NCBI GenBank assembly: GCA_029262475.1
Contig: JAJCZG010000022.1
Coordinates: 1 to 55,438, forward strand
DNA: 55,438 bases
Reading direction: 5' to 3'
Source of the DNA: Deltaproteobacteria bacterium
Lineage (GTDB): Bacteria > Desulfobacterota > GWC2-55-46 > JAJCZF01
Part shown: positions 17,036 through 25,890 of the stretch, one piece after another
Layout: every line of letters begins with the position of its first letter
Position numbering within the stretch: position 1 is the stretch's first letter
Notes under the pieces: generated by a model
Told to the model about the DNA's origin: nothing
The model's database searches: none
What the model saw: the letters and a program-made list of their open reading frames with translations, nothing else
Program-made: the position numbers and the translations under genes

Positions 17036-18715
17036 CTACAGGCCGTGCGTCAGGAGGTAACTCGTCTCCTTACTTCCCTTCAAAAAAAGCCCTGTCCCCT
17101 CCACAACGAGAAGGGTAATTTCATTCTTGCCGTCTCCGTCGAGGTCTGTGAGGGTAAAGTCGGCTATATAACCGCTGATATCTTTAGTACGCCACTCCTC
17201 TTCCAGATTTGCTACGCCCCATGAGAGGGCAGAGGCAAAGCCGTCCTTAAAGCGGGTCTTTCTCCTGGCGTACTTGCCAAACCCTTCGGTATTGTTCTTC
17301 TTTAAGAGAATTTCGCTCTTCCCGTCGCCATCAAGATCCGCTTGTATGAAGTCTCCCCGGACCGTTACGAATATCAAGGTATCGCCATCGGAGGTATTCT
17401 CCGGCGTATCGAAGGTGTTGAGCGTCCCGCCAAAGCTCTCAGGACTAGTCCAGTATATCGACCACTCGCCCTTTTCGTCAGCCCTGTAGACTTGAAGAGA
17501 CCCGCGCTCGCCGATCCTCACAAGCTCTCTCTCCCCCTCGCCCGTCAGGTCAAAGAAATGATAGCCGAAGAGCCCTTCGCGGATTATTTCCCTGGGGAGC
17601 GTTATCTTACCGGCGTCCACGTAGCCACCGGGGCCCTTTGTAATCCTTATTACCTTACTGAGGTAGCCCCTGGCGGGCCTGAAACCCTGAGCAATCAAGG
17701 CGGTCTCACCGTTACCGAAATCCACCGCCCTCGCAAAGCGGCCCTTGAAGACAGAGTGGTCGGCCCTTTTATATTCGCCGTCCGAATACTCTATCAGATA
17801 CGTCTCGGCCACTCCCGAAGTGAGAGAGGAGACGTAAACCTCCGGGGTTCCGTCCCCGTCTATATCAGCTGAAGAGATGTATATATTGATGCTGCCCGGG
17901 GTATTATTATCCAAGCTCATCTTCGCTGTAAGCCCCTTCGGGCCGAAGTCGGCAATCAGGAGCTTGCTCCTGCTCATGAGAAAGAACTCTTCGGTTCCGT
18001 CACCGTCAAGATCGGCGGTACTCATAGCATGGTAGAAGTCGTCCTGGTTAGCGCTCCTCCAGGTGGAGACTTTATCTTCGGGATTCGTCTTCCTGGTTAC
18101 AACTATAAAGCCTTCTCCATCACCGGCTCCAGGAGCCGCAGTTACACCTGTCTTCTGAGCGCTCTCTTCCTTAAAGATACCGGTATAGGTAATATCGACT
18201 GGTTCTTTAGTCGAGAAGGTCTTCTTTATCTCGGAGACGGCCCCTTTGGAGACCGAGTCGGCCATAGCAATGACAGATGAAATGTCATTACCGCTCGCAT
18301 ATAACGGCTTGGAGAGCTTGCTCTTCACATTTAAGAGTTTAGCGTCGAGGCTTACGCTTTCGCCAAGGACCGTCACGCTCCCGAAGAGTACGAAATCTAC
18401 ACCAAGCGCCACTGCGGCCTTTAACGCCTCCTCTTCTGTAACCGTACCCGATGTAAGTGGAGAAAGCGCCTCTTTGACCTTATCCGACCTCTCTAGCAAA
18501 ATGGTTGGCTCTGAGCCTAGGCGAGACGAGAGCATATCGGTTAGGGCAGGGCCTATATAGCTGTGCTCGTCAGCGGCGTTTACGCTCCATTCCAGCACAG
18601 CTACGCGCGCTCCAGCGCCGTCCACGCTAACAGCAGGAAGTGCTACGGAGAGTATAATCAGAAGAGATGCAATTATTATAAACGTCTTCTTCACTGTATA
18701 AACCGGTCCCGTCAA
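17036..18715 (-). CDS. Secreted protein with TolB/CsgG-like domain and FG-GAP/VCBS repeats
   Basis: 559 residues with an N-terminal hydrophobic export signal (about 9-30). Residues about 35-165 resemble the TolB/FlgO/CsgG-like fold (ARVAVLEW, then ALGVDFVLFGSVT and a lipid-exposed helix pattern). The rest has FG-GAP-type repeats with Ca-binding loops: DLDGDGTEE, DIDGDGTPE, DLDGDGKSE and DLDGDGKNE, suggesting a beta-propeller. Possibly a periplasmic or surface sensor or adhesin; no function is established. The 18715 start is TTG without a clear ribosome binding site. A GTG at 18694, just before KKTFIII, is as likely. Confidence 0.75.
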   Translation of the reverse strand: MTGPVYTVKKTFIIIASLLIILSVALPAVSVDGAGARVAVLEWSVNAADEHSYIGPALTDMLSSRLGSEPTILLERSDKVKEALSPLTSGTVTEEEALKAAVALGVDFVLFGSVTVLGESVSLDAKLLNVKSKLSKPLYASGNDISSVIAMADSVSKGAVSEIKKTFSTKEPVDITYTGIFKEESAQKTGVTAAPGAGDGEGFIVVTRKTNPEDKVSTWRSANQDDFYHAMSTADLDGDGTEEFFLMSRSKLLIADFGPKGLTAKMSLDNNTPGSINIYISSADIDGDGTPEVYVSSLTSGVAETYLIEYSDGEYKRADHSVFKGRFARAVDFGNGETALIAQGFRPARGYLSKVIRITKGPGGYVDAGKITLPREIIREGLFGYHFFDLTGEGERELVRIGERGSLQVYRADEKGEWSIYWTSPESFGGTLNTFDTPENTSDGDTLIFVTVRGDFIQADLDGDGKSEILLKKNNTEGFGKYARRKTRFKDGFASALSWGVANLEEEWRTKDISGYIADFTLTDLDGDGKNEITLLVVEGTGLFLKGSKETSYLLTHGL

Positions 18716-18919
18716 AAGATTATATTAATAAAAGAGCAATATAACTTTAAAACACAACAGGCTTATGATAGTCAAGATTTATTTCCCCGGAGAGCGATAT
18801 AAGATGGTGTCGAGGGTGTGGTTTTTACCCCCTCTCCTGTGATATGCTTGTAGTTGTTAAGCACCCTAACCTAAACCGCATGGCGCTCTCCTCCTCGCGC
18901 AGAACGGGACATTAACCTT

Positions 18920-20869
18920 ATGAGTAAAACCACTATTGCAGATACTGGCGGAAAAGGCTTTACCTTCACCTCCGACGACGCCTATCTCTTCAAGGAAGGC
19001 ACGCATTATAAGCTTTATGAGAAGCTCGGTTCAACCCTCGTAAAGGAAAAGGGAGTCGATGGGGGAAGTTTCAGGGTATGGGCTCCCAATGCGGATTCAG
19101 TCTCCGTTATAGGAGACTTTAACGGCTGGAACTTCACGGCTAACCCCCTTGATGTTCGCCATGACTCATCGGGTATATGGGAGGGTTTTATCCCCGGCCT
19201 CAAGCAAGGGAGCACCTATAAATATCACATCGCCGCGAAGAGCCATGCCAGGGCCGTAGACAAATGCGACCCCTTTGCTCGCCGTGCTGAAGAGCCGCCG
19301 AAGTCTGCTTCGGTCCTCTGGAAGACGGAGTACGACTGGAACGACGGTGAGTGGATGAAATCTCGGGCTAAGAAGCACACCCTCTCCGCTCCCGTATCCA
19401 TCTACGAGGTGCACCTTGGTTCCTGGCGGAGAGTCCCGCACGAACATAACCGTTCTCTCACCTACCGCGAACTCGCTCACGAGCTCTCGGAATATATAAA
19501 GGATACGGGTTTTACACACGTTGAGCTCATGCCCGTAATGGAGCACCCCTTCTACGGCTCCTGGGGCTACCAGATAACAGGGTATTTCGCTCCTTCCAGC
19601 CGCTACGGCACCCCGGAGGATTTAATGTACCTGATAGACCACCTCCACCAGAGCGGCATCGGCGTAATCCTCGACTGGGTGCCGTCTCACTTCCCATCCG
19701 ACGAGCACGGCCTGGCGAACTTCGACGGAACGCACCTCTACGAACACGAGGATTTGCGTAAAGGATTCCACCCGGAGTGGAAGAGCCTTATCTTCAACTA
19801 TGGACGCCACGAGGTACGTGCCTTTCTCATAAGTAATGCCCTATTCTGGCTCGATAAATTCCACATAGACGCCCTCAGGGTAGACGCCGTGGCCTCGATG
19901 CTATACCTCGACTATTCGAGAGAAGAAGGGGAATGGGTGCCCAATGAATTCGGCGGGAACGAAAACATCGAAGCGATGGATTTCATAAAACGTCTTAACA
20001 CTGCGGCCTACGGCGAGTTCCCTGACGTACATATCATAGCCGAGGAGTCAACGGACTGGCCGATGGTCTCCCGCCCTATCTATACAGGGGGCCTGGGCTT
20101 CGGCATGAAGTGGAATATGGGTTGGATGCACGATACCCTCAAGTACTTCTCCAAGGACCCGGTCTACAGGAAATACAGCCACGACAAGCTGACCTTCAGC
20201 CTCTGCTACGCCTTTAACGAAAATTTTATGCTCCCGCTCTCCCACGACGAGGTGGTCCACGGCAAGGGCTCGCTCCTCGGTAAGATGCCGGGGGACGATT
20301 GGCAAAAGTTCGCTAACCTCCGAGCCCTATACGGCTATATGTACGGCCATCCGGGGAAGAAACTCCTCTTCATGGGCGCAGAACTTGCGCAGACAGCGGA
20401 GTGGAACCATGACTGTAGCCTCGACTGGCACCTCCTCGACCACGAGTCGCACTCGGGCGTTAAACGCTGGATAAGCGACCTGAACGCATTCTACAAACGC
20501 GAGCCGGCCCTCTACGAATTAGACTTCGAGCATGATGGATTTGAATGGGTAGACTGCCGTAACTGGGAGGATAGCATTATAAGCTTCATAAGAAAGGGGA
20601 AAGAGCCGGGTAGCGCCGTTCTCGTAGTATGTAACTTTACTCCCGTCCCGAGATATGATTTCCTCGTCGGAGTGCCGTTCGGGGGCTACTGGACCGAAGA
20701 ACTCAATAGCGACTCGACCGCATACTGGGGGAGCGGTCTCGGGAATCTGGGCGGCCTTGAGGCAACGGAAGAGAGGGCCAACGAAAAGCCCTTCTCGCTT
20801 AAGATGACGCTCCCGCCTCTCTCTACCGTCTTCTTTAAAGGAAGAGCGCCAAAGGGGCTCGGCAAATAA
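18920..20869 (+). CDS. glgB: 1,4-alpha-glucan branching enzyme GlgB
   Basis: Makes alpha-1,6 branches in glycogen. An N-terminal CBM48 domain (RVWAPNADSVSVIGDFNGWN) precedes a GH13 barrel. HIDALRVDAVASMLYLDY carries the catalytic Asp, HIIAEESTDWP the catalytic Glu and LPLSHDEVVHGKGSL the third acidic region; a C-terminal beta domain follows. The 649 residues suit a branching enzyme without a long N-terminal extension. GGGA lies before the ATG. No other glycogen genes are present in the window. Confidence 0.96.
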   Translation: MSKTTIADTGGKGFTFTSDDAYLFKEGTHYKLYEKLGSTLVKEKGVDGGSFRVWAPNADSVSVIGDFNGWNFTANPLDVRHDSSGIWEGFIPGLKQGSTYKYHIAAKSHARAVDKCDPFARRAEEPPKSASVLWKTEYDWNDGEWMKSRAKKHTLSAPVSIYEVHLGSWRRVPHEHNRSLTYRELAHELSEYIKDTGFTHVELMPVMEHPFYGSWGYQITGYFAPSSRYGTPEDLMYLIDHLHQSGIGVILDWVPSHFPSDEHGLANFDGTHLYEHEDLRKGFHPEWKSLIFNYGRHEVRAFLISNALFWLDKFHIDALRVDAVASMLYLDYSREEGEWVPNEFGGNENIEAMDFIKRLNTAAYGEFPDVHIIAEESTDWPMVSRPIYTGGLGFGMKWNMGWMHDTLKYFSKDPVYRKYSHDKLTFSLCYAFNENFMLPLSHDEVVHGKGSLLGKMPGDDWQKFANLRALYGYMYGHPGKKLLFMGAELAQTAEWNHDCSLDWHLLDHESHSGVKRWISDLNAFYKREPALYELDFEHDGFEWVDCRNWEDSIISFIRKGKEPGSAVLVVCNFTPVPRYDFLVGVPFGGYWTEELNSDSTAYWGSGLGNLGGLEATEERANEKPFSLKMTLPPLSTVFFKGRAPKGLGK

Positions 20870-20912
20870 GAGACTGAGCTCTTTACCTCCGGGCCATGAC
20901 GTGGCTGCTGCT

Positions 20913-20946
20913 TTAAAAAACTTACCTGCCGCGGCGGTGCCGCGGC
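20913..20946 (-). terminator. Possible terminator between glgB and the TPR-like gene
   Basis: A GC-only hairpin, CCGCGGC/GCCGCGG with loop GGT (20929-20945). On the minus strand TTTTTT follows after about 8 nt (near 20915-20920). The gap before the T-run weakens the call. It would end the minus-strand TPR-like gene. Confidence 0.4.
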
Positions 20947-20973
20947 GGCGGTTGCGGAGCGAAACGCGAGGCG

Positions 20974-21624
20974 TTACTTATTAAATTCGACGATTATCTT
21001 ATCGGCAAGATATTGAGCGGCCCTGGATGTAAGGGTCCCCTTAAGCGCCTTAGTGCTCCTGCCATCAGAGAGGGCGCGGCAAAGTATCTCTGTCTCCTCG
21101 TACCCTGAGAGTGAGCAGGTCGGCAAAATTCCGTCCGTAATCTTTGCGATCTTCTTTCTATCCTTTCCTTCCATGAAGTCAATGCCCACCATAAATGTAA
21201 AGGGAACGATAGAAATCTTGCTGGTCTCTTTTGTCGCATCAAAGCTCTTAGTTAAACATTCACGCGCATTTTTGAGGTCGTCATTTAAAATATAGGCCGA
21301 ACCCGCGCCGAGGTTTATGATTGCCGTTTCAAGCTCGTACTGACTCTTGTCGTCCGGGTTAAGTTCGGCGAGATGAGCGTTCAAGAGCGAAAGGTTCTCA
21401 TAGGCGTCTACGAAGAGCGAATCCAGGCTTATCGCCTGCTGGTACCTCTCGCCGGACTCTATATATAACTCTTCGGCCTTTGCATTATCTGCCTTCTTTA
21501 CATGCTCGTTTGCCCACTCAAAGTAGTGGGAACCCCAGTCGTTAAAGAGTGCCGCATCATTAGGCCTTATCTCATTGGTCTTTATAAAGCTCTCGTTCTT
21601 TATATTGAATTCTTCCTCAGTCAT
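20974..21624 (-). CDS. TPR-like helical repeat protein of unknown function
   Basis: 216 residues without signal peptide, rich in helices. Segments such as ALFNDWGSHYFEWAN, SGERYQQAISLDSLFVDAYENL and LETAIINLGAGSAYILNDDLKNARECLTK have the spacing of tetratricopeptide repeats. TPR proteins usually scaffold protein contacts; no partner is evident. Cytoplasmic location is inferred from the missing signal. It lies convergent to glgB. Confidence 0.65.
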   Translation of the reverse strand: MTEEEFNIKNESFIKTNEIRPNDAALFNDWGSHYFEWANEHVKKADNAKAEELYIESGERYQQAISLDSLFVDAYENLSLLNAHLAELNPDDKSQYELETAIINLGAGSAYILNDDLKNARECLTKSFDATKETSKISIVPFTFMVGIDFMEGKDRKKIAKITDGILPTCSLSGYEETEILCRALSDGRSTKALKGTLTSRAAQYLADKIIVEFNK

Positions 21625-21784
21625 TCCAAAAGCCCCGTATATGAATTAGGTTATTAACTTCTATGGTGTGATTACAGGATATGCTACCACTTAAAATATT
21701 AGAATACCAGCGCTTAATTGTACTGCGGAAGTCCTCTATGCGGAGACGGGCGGAAGATACGGCGCGCAAAAGGGGCTTTTAGTA

Positions 21785-22375
21785 TCACTCCTCCGGAGCC
21801 ACCGGCGGAAACGTTACAGGCGATACATAATTACCTCCACGCTGCAAAAGCTCAATAGAGTGCCTAGCCCCTTTCTCCTTAAGATAATCCATATACCACT
21901 GGATAGCCTCGCGCGGGGAATCGTCGCGGGCGTTACTCTTAAGGCGCACTATATAGTCGAGGAGGCTCTCGCCGTTAGCGTCCAAATGGTTGAGGATCAT
22001 ATCGGTGTATGTGGTCTTATCCCACTCGTCTCTATCCTTAAGGTAGTACATAAAATCAGAGACAAACTCCTTGCTGGACATGGCGACAGCGTACTCAAGG
22101 ATGGTGGAGTCACTTGTGTCGTTTCCGCAGCTTATAGTGAAGTAGACATCTACAATATCAAGGCTCTTCTTCTCAAGGCGTGAAATGATATCGTCAAAGT
22201 TATTTGAGCTGACCCTGGAGCAAACGTAACGGAGCGTATCACTTGGAATTGATGGTTCCTGAGAGGTCTCGCCGGATGCTACAGAGGCGTCTGCGCGGGG
22301 AAAGGCCGGAAGCAGAACAGAGAGAGCCACGAGGATAACAAGAGTGAAGAGAAAATTCCTTTTAGAGAAACCCAT
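21785..22375 (-). CDS. Secreted helical-repeat (ankyrin-like) protein
   Basis: 196 residues with a clear signal peptide (FLFTLVILVALSVLLPAF, cleavage near ADA/S). The mature part has helical pairs such as DSTILEYAVAMSSKEFVSD and LDANGESLLDYIVRL, which resemble degenerate ankyrin repeats. Two Cys in the mature region could form a disulfide. Function unknown. It is in the same direction as the TPR-like gene, but about 160 nt separate them. Confidence 0.6.
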   Translation of the reverse strand: MGFSKRNFLFTLVILVALSVLLPAFPRADASVASGETSQEPSIPSDTLRYVCSRVSSNNFDDIISRLEKKSLDIVDVYFTISCGNDTSDSTILEYAVAMSSKEFVSDFMYYLKDRDEWDKTTYTDMILNHLDANGESLLDYIVRLKSNARDDSPREAIQWYMDYLKEKGARHSIELLQRGGNYVSPVTFPPVAPEE

Positions 22376-22815
22376 AAACTCCTTTGCTTATTCCATAAAT
22401 AATAGAAGAAGACCGGTTAGTGCCTAACGATGCGACCGGACAAAGCACCCTGTACCTAAAATTAAATAAGGGGTAAACTATTTATCCGGCAAAACAAGAG
22501 AAGTACCGTGAAAGAACCGTCTCTCTTAAAGCCGTCTCACCCATCCACATCATACAGGGGTAAGGCGAAAAAGTCCTGGCAGTTTTGCGTCATGCCAGGG
22601 ACGCTATACGGCAGCCGTCGCTACAGTGGGCTACGCGTGGTAGCATGAAACGTCTCATCTCTAATCTCCTTGATATTGAGGCTACTCTATTAATTATACT
22701 ACCGCATGGCGACTTATGCAAAAGGGTTTTTAATAATTAAAAATCTATTTTAAAGTCGTAAGAGCCACAGGGTATTTCACCCTGGTGTAAGCAGATGGAG
22801 CGGCACCTGGCGAGT
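22376..22815. other. Long intergenic region with hairpins
   Basis: 440 bases without a supported gene. It contains the terminator-like hairpin at 22568-22602 and a second small hairpin (CAGGGT/ACCCTG, 22768-22784) without a good T-run. No tRNA or known riboswitch was recognised. Confidence 0.5.
22568..22602 (-). terminator. Intrinsic terminator, minus strand
   Basis: CCTGGCA (22575-22581) and TGCCAGG (22593-22599), extended by GTC/GAC with one bulged G, form a stem of about 9-10 bp. On the minus strand TTTTT follows the stem after one base. It would end the minus-strand operon finishing at 22816. Confidence 0.55.
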
Positions 22816-23082
22816 CTACTTTACTTCGTCCTTCCAACGCCACCACTTAAGAAGCTCCGGGTCGTGGACTTCGTTAGCGGCGAAGTAGACGGCGCATCTG
22901 AAGACATAGAGGAGGCACCGGTCGGCGGTTACGCCGCGCCGGGCATTAAGCCTTTCGTATATCTCTTCACCTTGAGCGTCCCTTAAATCACTCACCTCAC
23001 TATAGCCGAGCTCCGTAAGGAGAGCCGCAATCTTAACGCCCACACCGGGGATTATGCGAAGTCCATTCCTTGCCGGATTCAT
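22816..23082 (-). CDS. Cdd1-family helix-hairpin-helix protein
   Basis: 88 residues from the ATG at 23082, which has GGAAGG about 10 nt upstream. The frame stays open to 23190, but that extension would overlap the cytochrome gene and lacks support. LRIIPGVGVKIAALLTELGY is a helix-hairpin-helix motif. DLRDAQGEEIYERLN and CLLYVFRCAVYFA match the Cdd1 ('pathogenicity locus') family. HhH motifs usually contact DNA non-specifically; the role of Cdd1 proteins is unknown. It lies 61 nt after the pentaheme cytochrome gene. Confidence 0.75.
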   Translation of the reverse strand: MNPARNGLRIIPGVGVKIAALLTELGYSEVSDLRDAQGEEIYERLNARRGVTADRCLLYVFRCAVYFAANEVHDPELLKWWRWKDEVK

Positions 23083-23143
23083 CTTAAAATACCTTCCGGG
23101 TATTTCAAAAAATCCATAATGGTACGGCGGCGAAGCATCACAT

Positions 23144-24319
23144 TCAAAACTCCACCTCGGTACTATAAAGAATATAAGGAGACTCTTCACTCAACCGGAG
23201 CGCCTCTTTAAGTTCTTCCTTCTTGAAGTTCGGCCAGTCATTATCTGTGGCGGCGCGGTAGAAGCGGTTATAGAATTCGTCGGGGTAGACGGTAACATCT
23301 ATTAAGAGCTTCTTACCTTTTGTACCACCAGCCGGGAGAGAGTACTTAAAATCAAAGCTCTCGCGAGGAAGGATTCTCGTATCATACTCCTCCCTTGAAA
23401 GATCAAGCGGAAGTTTGCGAACTATCCTCTCCACCTTCTCGCTGTCCTTAATAACCCCTCCGTCCCTGCCGGTGAGGCGACCCCTTACGACGACCATTGG
23501 GGTGATATATGTCGGAAAGTAATGTCCGGCACCGGTATTAGTAATCCTTAAGGTGACGGAGCCTTCGCGCTTAACCAGCTTGAAGTCGACGGCGCTCTTT
23601 GTCGTCTCAGGGTCGTGAATCCCTTTGAAGAGGTGGCGGCGCTCCGGCATATGGCAGTCCTGACAGGTTACTCCACGCTCTCCGTAAGTGCTCTCCCGCC
23701 ACTCGGTGAATGTATTTACGAGCGGCTTACCATTTAGGACAAAACCGTTATCCAGTTGGTGACACGCGGCACAAAACGTAGAGCTGGTGAAGAGCGGATT
23801 CATGACCGTACTATGAAGCCCCTCCAGTGCACCTGCTGCCGGTTTTACCGGGCCGTTTATGGTGCCTGAGCGCATATGACATGCCACGCACGTTACGCCG
23901 GCCTTCTGGAGTTCTTCGTTAAAGAAGGGGTTCTTCTCGTAGCCGCCACCCGTATCCGTATTAGCCCGGATCTCGCTTTGAATAAGTGCCGGAGCGTGAC
24001 ATTTGTAACAGCTATAAGCGAACTCCGGGTCAGTTAGCGGATGGAGCTGGGTCGAGAGGCCGGGGCTAAAACTTTTAGCATGAAGAGAAGCGCTCCACTC
24101 CCTCACCTTACCCGGGTGACAGGCCGAACACTCTCCCGACGTAAGCCCCGCCACTGAGTGCCCTACCATAACCGGCCTTGACCAGTGGGGGGCGCTCTCC
24201 GTAGCCCCATGCGTACTCATTTTATCTATCTCAATAGGAGCAGCTTCAGCACCGGCCAGAGTAGCGGCAGAGATAAGTAGAGCTAGAGAAAAAGCTATAT
24301 CCGGAAGACAACGTATCAA
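23144..24319 (-). CDS. Pentaheme c-type cytochrome (cytochrome c554-like)
   Basis: Five heme-attachment motifs in order: CSACH, CYKCH, CVACH, CAACH and CQDCH, all in the first two-thirds. The C-terminal part is a beta domain with TNTGAGHYFPT, a signature often found in multiheme cytochromes. A signal peptide (IAFSLALLISAATLAGA) directs periplasmic heme attachment. I chose the TTG at 24319 (391 residues) because AAGG lies 7 nt upstream and it starts just after the stop of the preceding cytochrome gene. The frame extends to 24391 only by overlapping that gene. Probable periplasmic electron carrier or reductase; the substrate is unknown. Confidence 0.88.
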   Translation of the reverse strand: MIRCLPDIAFSLALLISAATLAGAEAAPIEIDKMSTHGATESAPHWSRPVMVGHSVAGLTSGECSACHPGKVREWSASLHAKSFSPGLSTQLHPLTDPEFAYSCYKCHAPALIQSEIRANTDTGGGYEKNPFFNEELQKAGVTCVACHMRSGTINGPVKPAAGALEGLHSTVMNPLFTSSTFCAACHQLDNGFVLNGKPLVNTFTEWRESTYGERGVTCQDCHMPERRHLFKGIHDPETTKSAVDFKLVKREGSVTLRITNTGAGHYFPTYITPMVVVRGRLTGRDGGVIKDSEKVERIVRKLPLDLSREEYDTRILPRESFDFKYSLPAGGTKGKKLLIDVTVYPDEFYNRFYRAATDNDWPNFKKEELKEALRLSEESPYILYSTEVEF

Positions 24320-24323
24320 AGCA

Positions 24324-25223
24324 TTACCTTGAGCACGGGTTCGCAGCACACGGGTTTTTAGGCCTGGAGTTCGCATTGACGTATGCAGCAAGTGCCGTCA
24401 TCTCACGGCTATTCCAGGAAAGATAATCTCCCTTCATCGGGTTCTTCATACAAAAATTTATCATCTGGTCGAGTGTTACAAAATCTTTGGTCATGGAGAC
24501 ATATTTAGGATAGGGTTCGGAGTAAAGCCCCTGTCCGGACGGATGACACGTGGCACATGATAAACCCGAGGTGCCAAGCGAAGTGTCCTTCCAGAGCCTC
24601 TTGCCCATTGCTGAAAGTTTTGATTCTTCTACAAAAGGCTTGCTTCTTATGAGAATATTTTTCGTAGCACACGGGTTAGCGGCACACGGGTTAGCGGCAC
24701 ACGGGTTCGCAGCACACGGGTTCGCAGCACACGGGTTCGCAGCGCACGGGTTAGCGGCGCACGGGTTAGCGGCACACGGGTTCGCAGCACACGGGTTAGC
24801 GGCACACGGGTTAGCGGCGCACGGGTTAGCGGCGCACGGGTTAGCAGCGCACGGGTTGGCGGCGCACGGGTTAGCGGCACACGGGTTAGCGGCACACGGG
24901 TTAGCGGCGCACGGGTTAGCGGCGCACGGGTTAGCGGCGCACGGGTTAGCAGCGCACGGGTTGGCGGCGCACGGGTTGGCGGCGCACGGGTTAGCGGCGC
25001 ACGGGTTAGCAGCGCACGGGTTGGCGGCGCACGGGTTAGCGGCACACGGGTTAGCGGCGCACGGGTTAGCGGCGCACGGGTTAGCAGCGCACGGGTTGGC
25101 GGCGCACGGGTTGGCGGCGGGTTCTCCGGCGGGACGTTTCCCGGCTGCCGCTACACTACTAACCCCGTAGCCTAAAGAGATGAAGATAGCTAGCATAATT
25201 ATCGGCACTAATCTTCTAAACAT
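24324..25223 (-). CDS. Monoheme c-type cytochrome with 30 AANPC pentapeptide repeats
   Basis: 299 residues: signal peptide (about 1-27, ending VAAAG), then residues 36-185 made of 30 perfect Ala-Ala-Asn-Pro-Cys repeats, then a cytochrome c domain with CATCH (223-227) and a possible Met ligand region (KNPMKG). Two more NPC units close the protein. The CxxxxC spacing lacks His, so the repeats are not classical heme sites. AAGGAGG precedes the ATG. The pentaheme cytochrome follows within 5 nt, so both are probably cotranslated in one periplasmic electron-transfer unit. The role of the Cys tract is unknown. Confidence 0.88.
   Translation of the reverse strand: MFRRLVPIIMLAIFISLGYGVSSVAAAGKRPAGEPAANPCAANPCAANPCAANPCAANPCAANPCAANPCAANPCAANPCAANPCAANPCAANPCAANPCAANPCAANPCAANPCAANPCAANPCAANPCAANPCAANPCAANPCAANPCAANPCAANPCAANPCAANPCAANPCAANPCAANPCATKNILIRSKPFVEESKLSAMGKRLWKDTSLGTSGLSCATCHPSGQGLYSEPYPKYVSMTKDFVTLDQMINFCMKNPMKGDYLSWNSREMTALAAYVNANSRPKNPCAANPCSR
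24669..25118 (-). repeat. 30 tandem 15-bp repeats coding for AANPC
   Basis: 450 bp, exactly 30 units of 15 bp. Differences between units fall at third codon positions of the minus-strand frame (Ala GCC/GCT/GCG, Cys TGC/TGT), so the peptide is unchanged. Confidence 0.95.
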
Positions 25224-25409
25224 TTTTTCCTCCTTAAAAAATTAGGTTAATCGTCTTCTTGAAAAATATCGAAGTTGATGATTACTGAAAAAAACGCGCA
25301 TGTCGTTTCAAGCCTTGAAACGACACTATCACATTTGTACTTCTACGGACTGTAAGATAGATTACACCGGGACCGAACAGATAAGATTCTAATCATTCAG
25401 CTCGGCATG

Positions 25410-25890
25410 TCACCCGGTAAAGAGATCATAGTTATCAAGAAATACTTTATGGACCGTTGGACAGAAATCCCCCCCCGGGATTCGTCTTTTCGTCACCTTC
25501 GGCCATAATCTCAAATGTACGGTCATATTCTATCGCCGGTTTATAGACCCGCGTTGAGACCAGTGCGTCGAATGTATCGACGACCGAGACTATGCGGGCC
25601 GAGATCTGGCAACGGATAGGCGCTGGTGATCGCCGATGATCTTAGCTCCGAAAATCGTATGTTTCTTCATTACCGCCGCTTCGGAGGAATTCACTAAAAC
25701 TCTCTCTCCCCTTCTCCTCACTTAAAAGGATCTCTCCGAAGAAATCAGCGACCTTCATACCCTTCAGGGTCTGGCCGAATAGCTCACAGGCCGCCGGATT
25801 GACATAAGTAAATACCGTCTCCTCCGGCCTCTCATCGAGAGTCGCCGCAAGCGCTCCGAATATGGCATTATCCGGATTGAAGCGGTACAT
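25410..25890 (-). pseudogene. Decayed PAS/HD-GYP signalling gene
   Basis: The first 82 codons (25890 to 25642) encode the start of a PAS domain (TYVNPAACELFGQT) and end in a stop after YDFRS. Downstream, in another frame, ARIVSVVDTFDALVS and IEYDRTFEIMAEG match the end of an HD-GYP cyclic-di-GMP phosphodiesterase domain. Beyond a run of eight G (25469-25476 as C on the plus strand), a one-base shift gives DFCPTVHKVFL, like the HD-GYP tail. The middle, including the HD and GYP residues, is missing. The ATG overlaps the Nudix stop (TGATG). Confidence 0.65.

Noticed and set aside
24669-25118. CRISPR-like array
   Set aside because: The 15-bp units are directly adjacent with no spacers and code for protein.
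24550-25170. Plus-strand ORF with tandem Leu-Ala-Ala-His-Gly repeats
   Set aside because: It mirrors the AANPC tract. DNA differences are synonymous on the minus strand but change Leu to Phe on the plus strand, and the minus frame has a signal peptide, heme motif and ribosome binding site.
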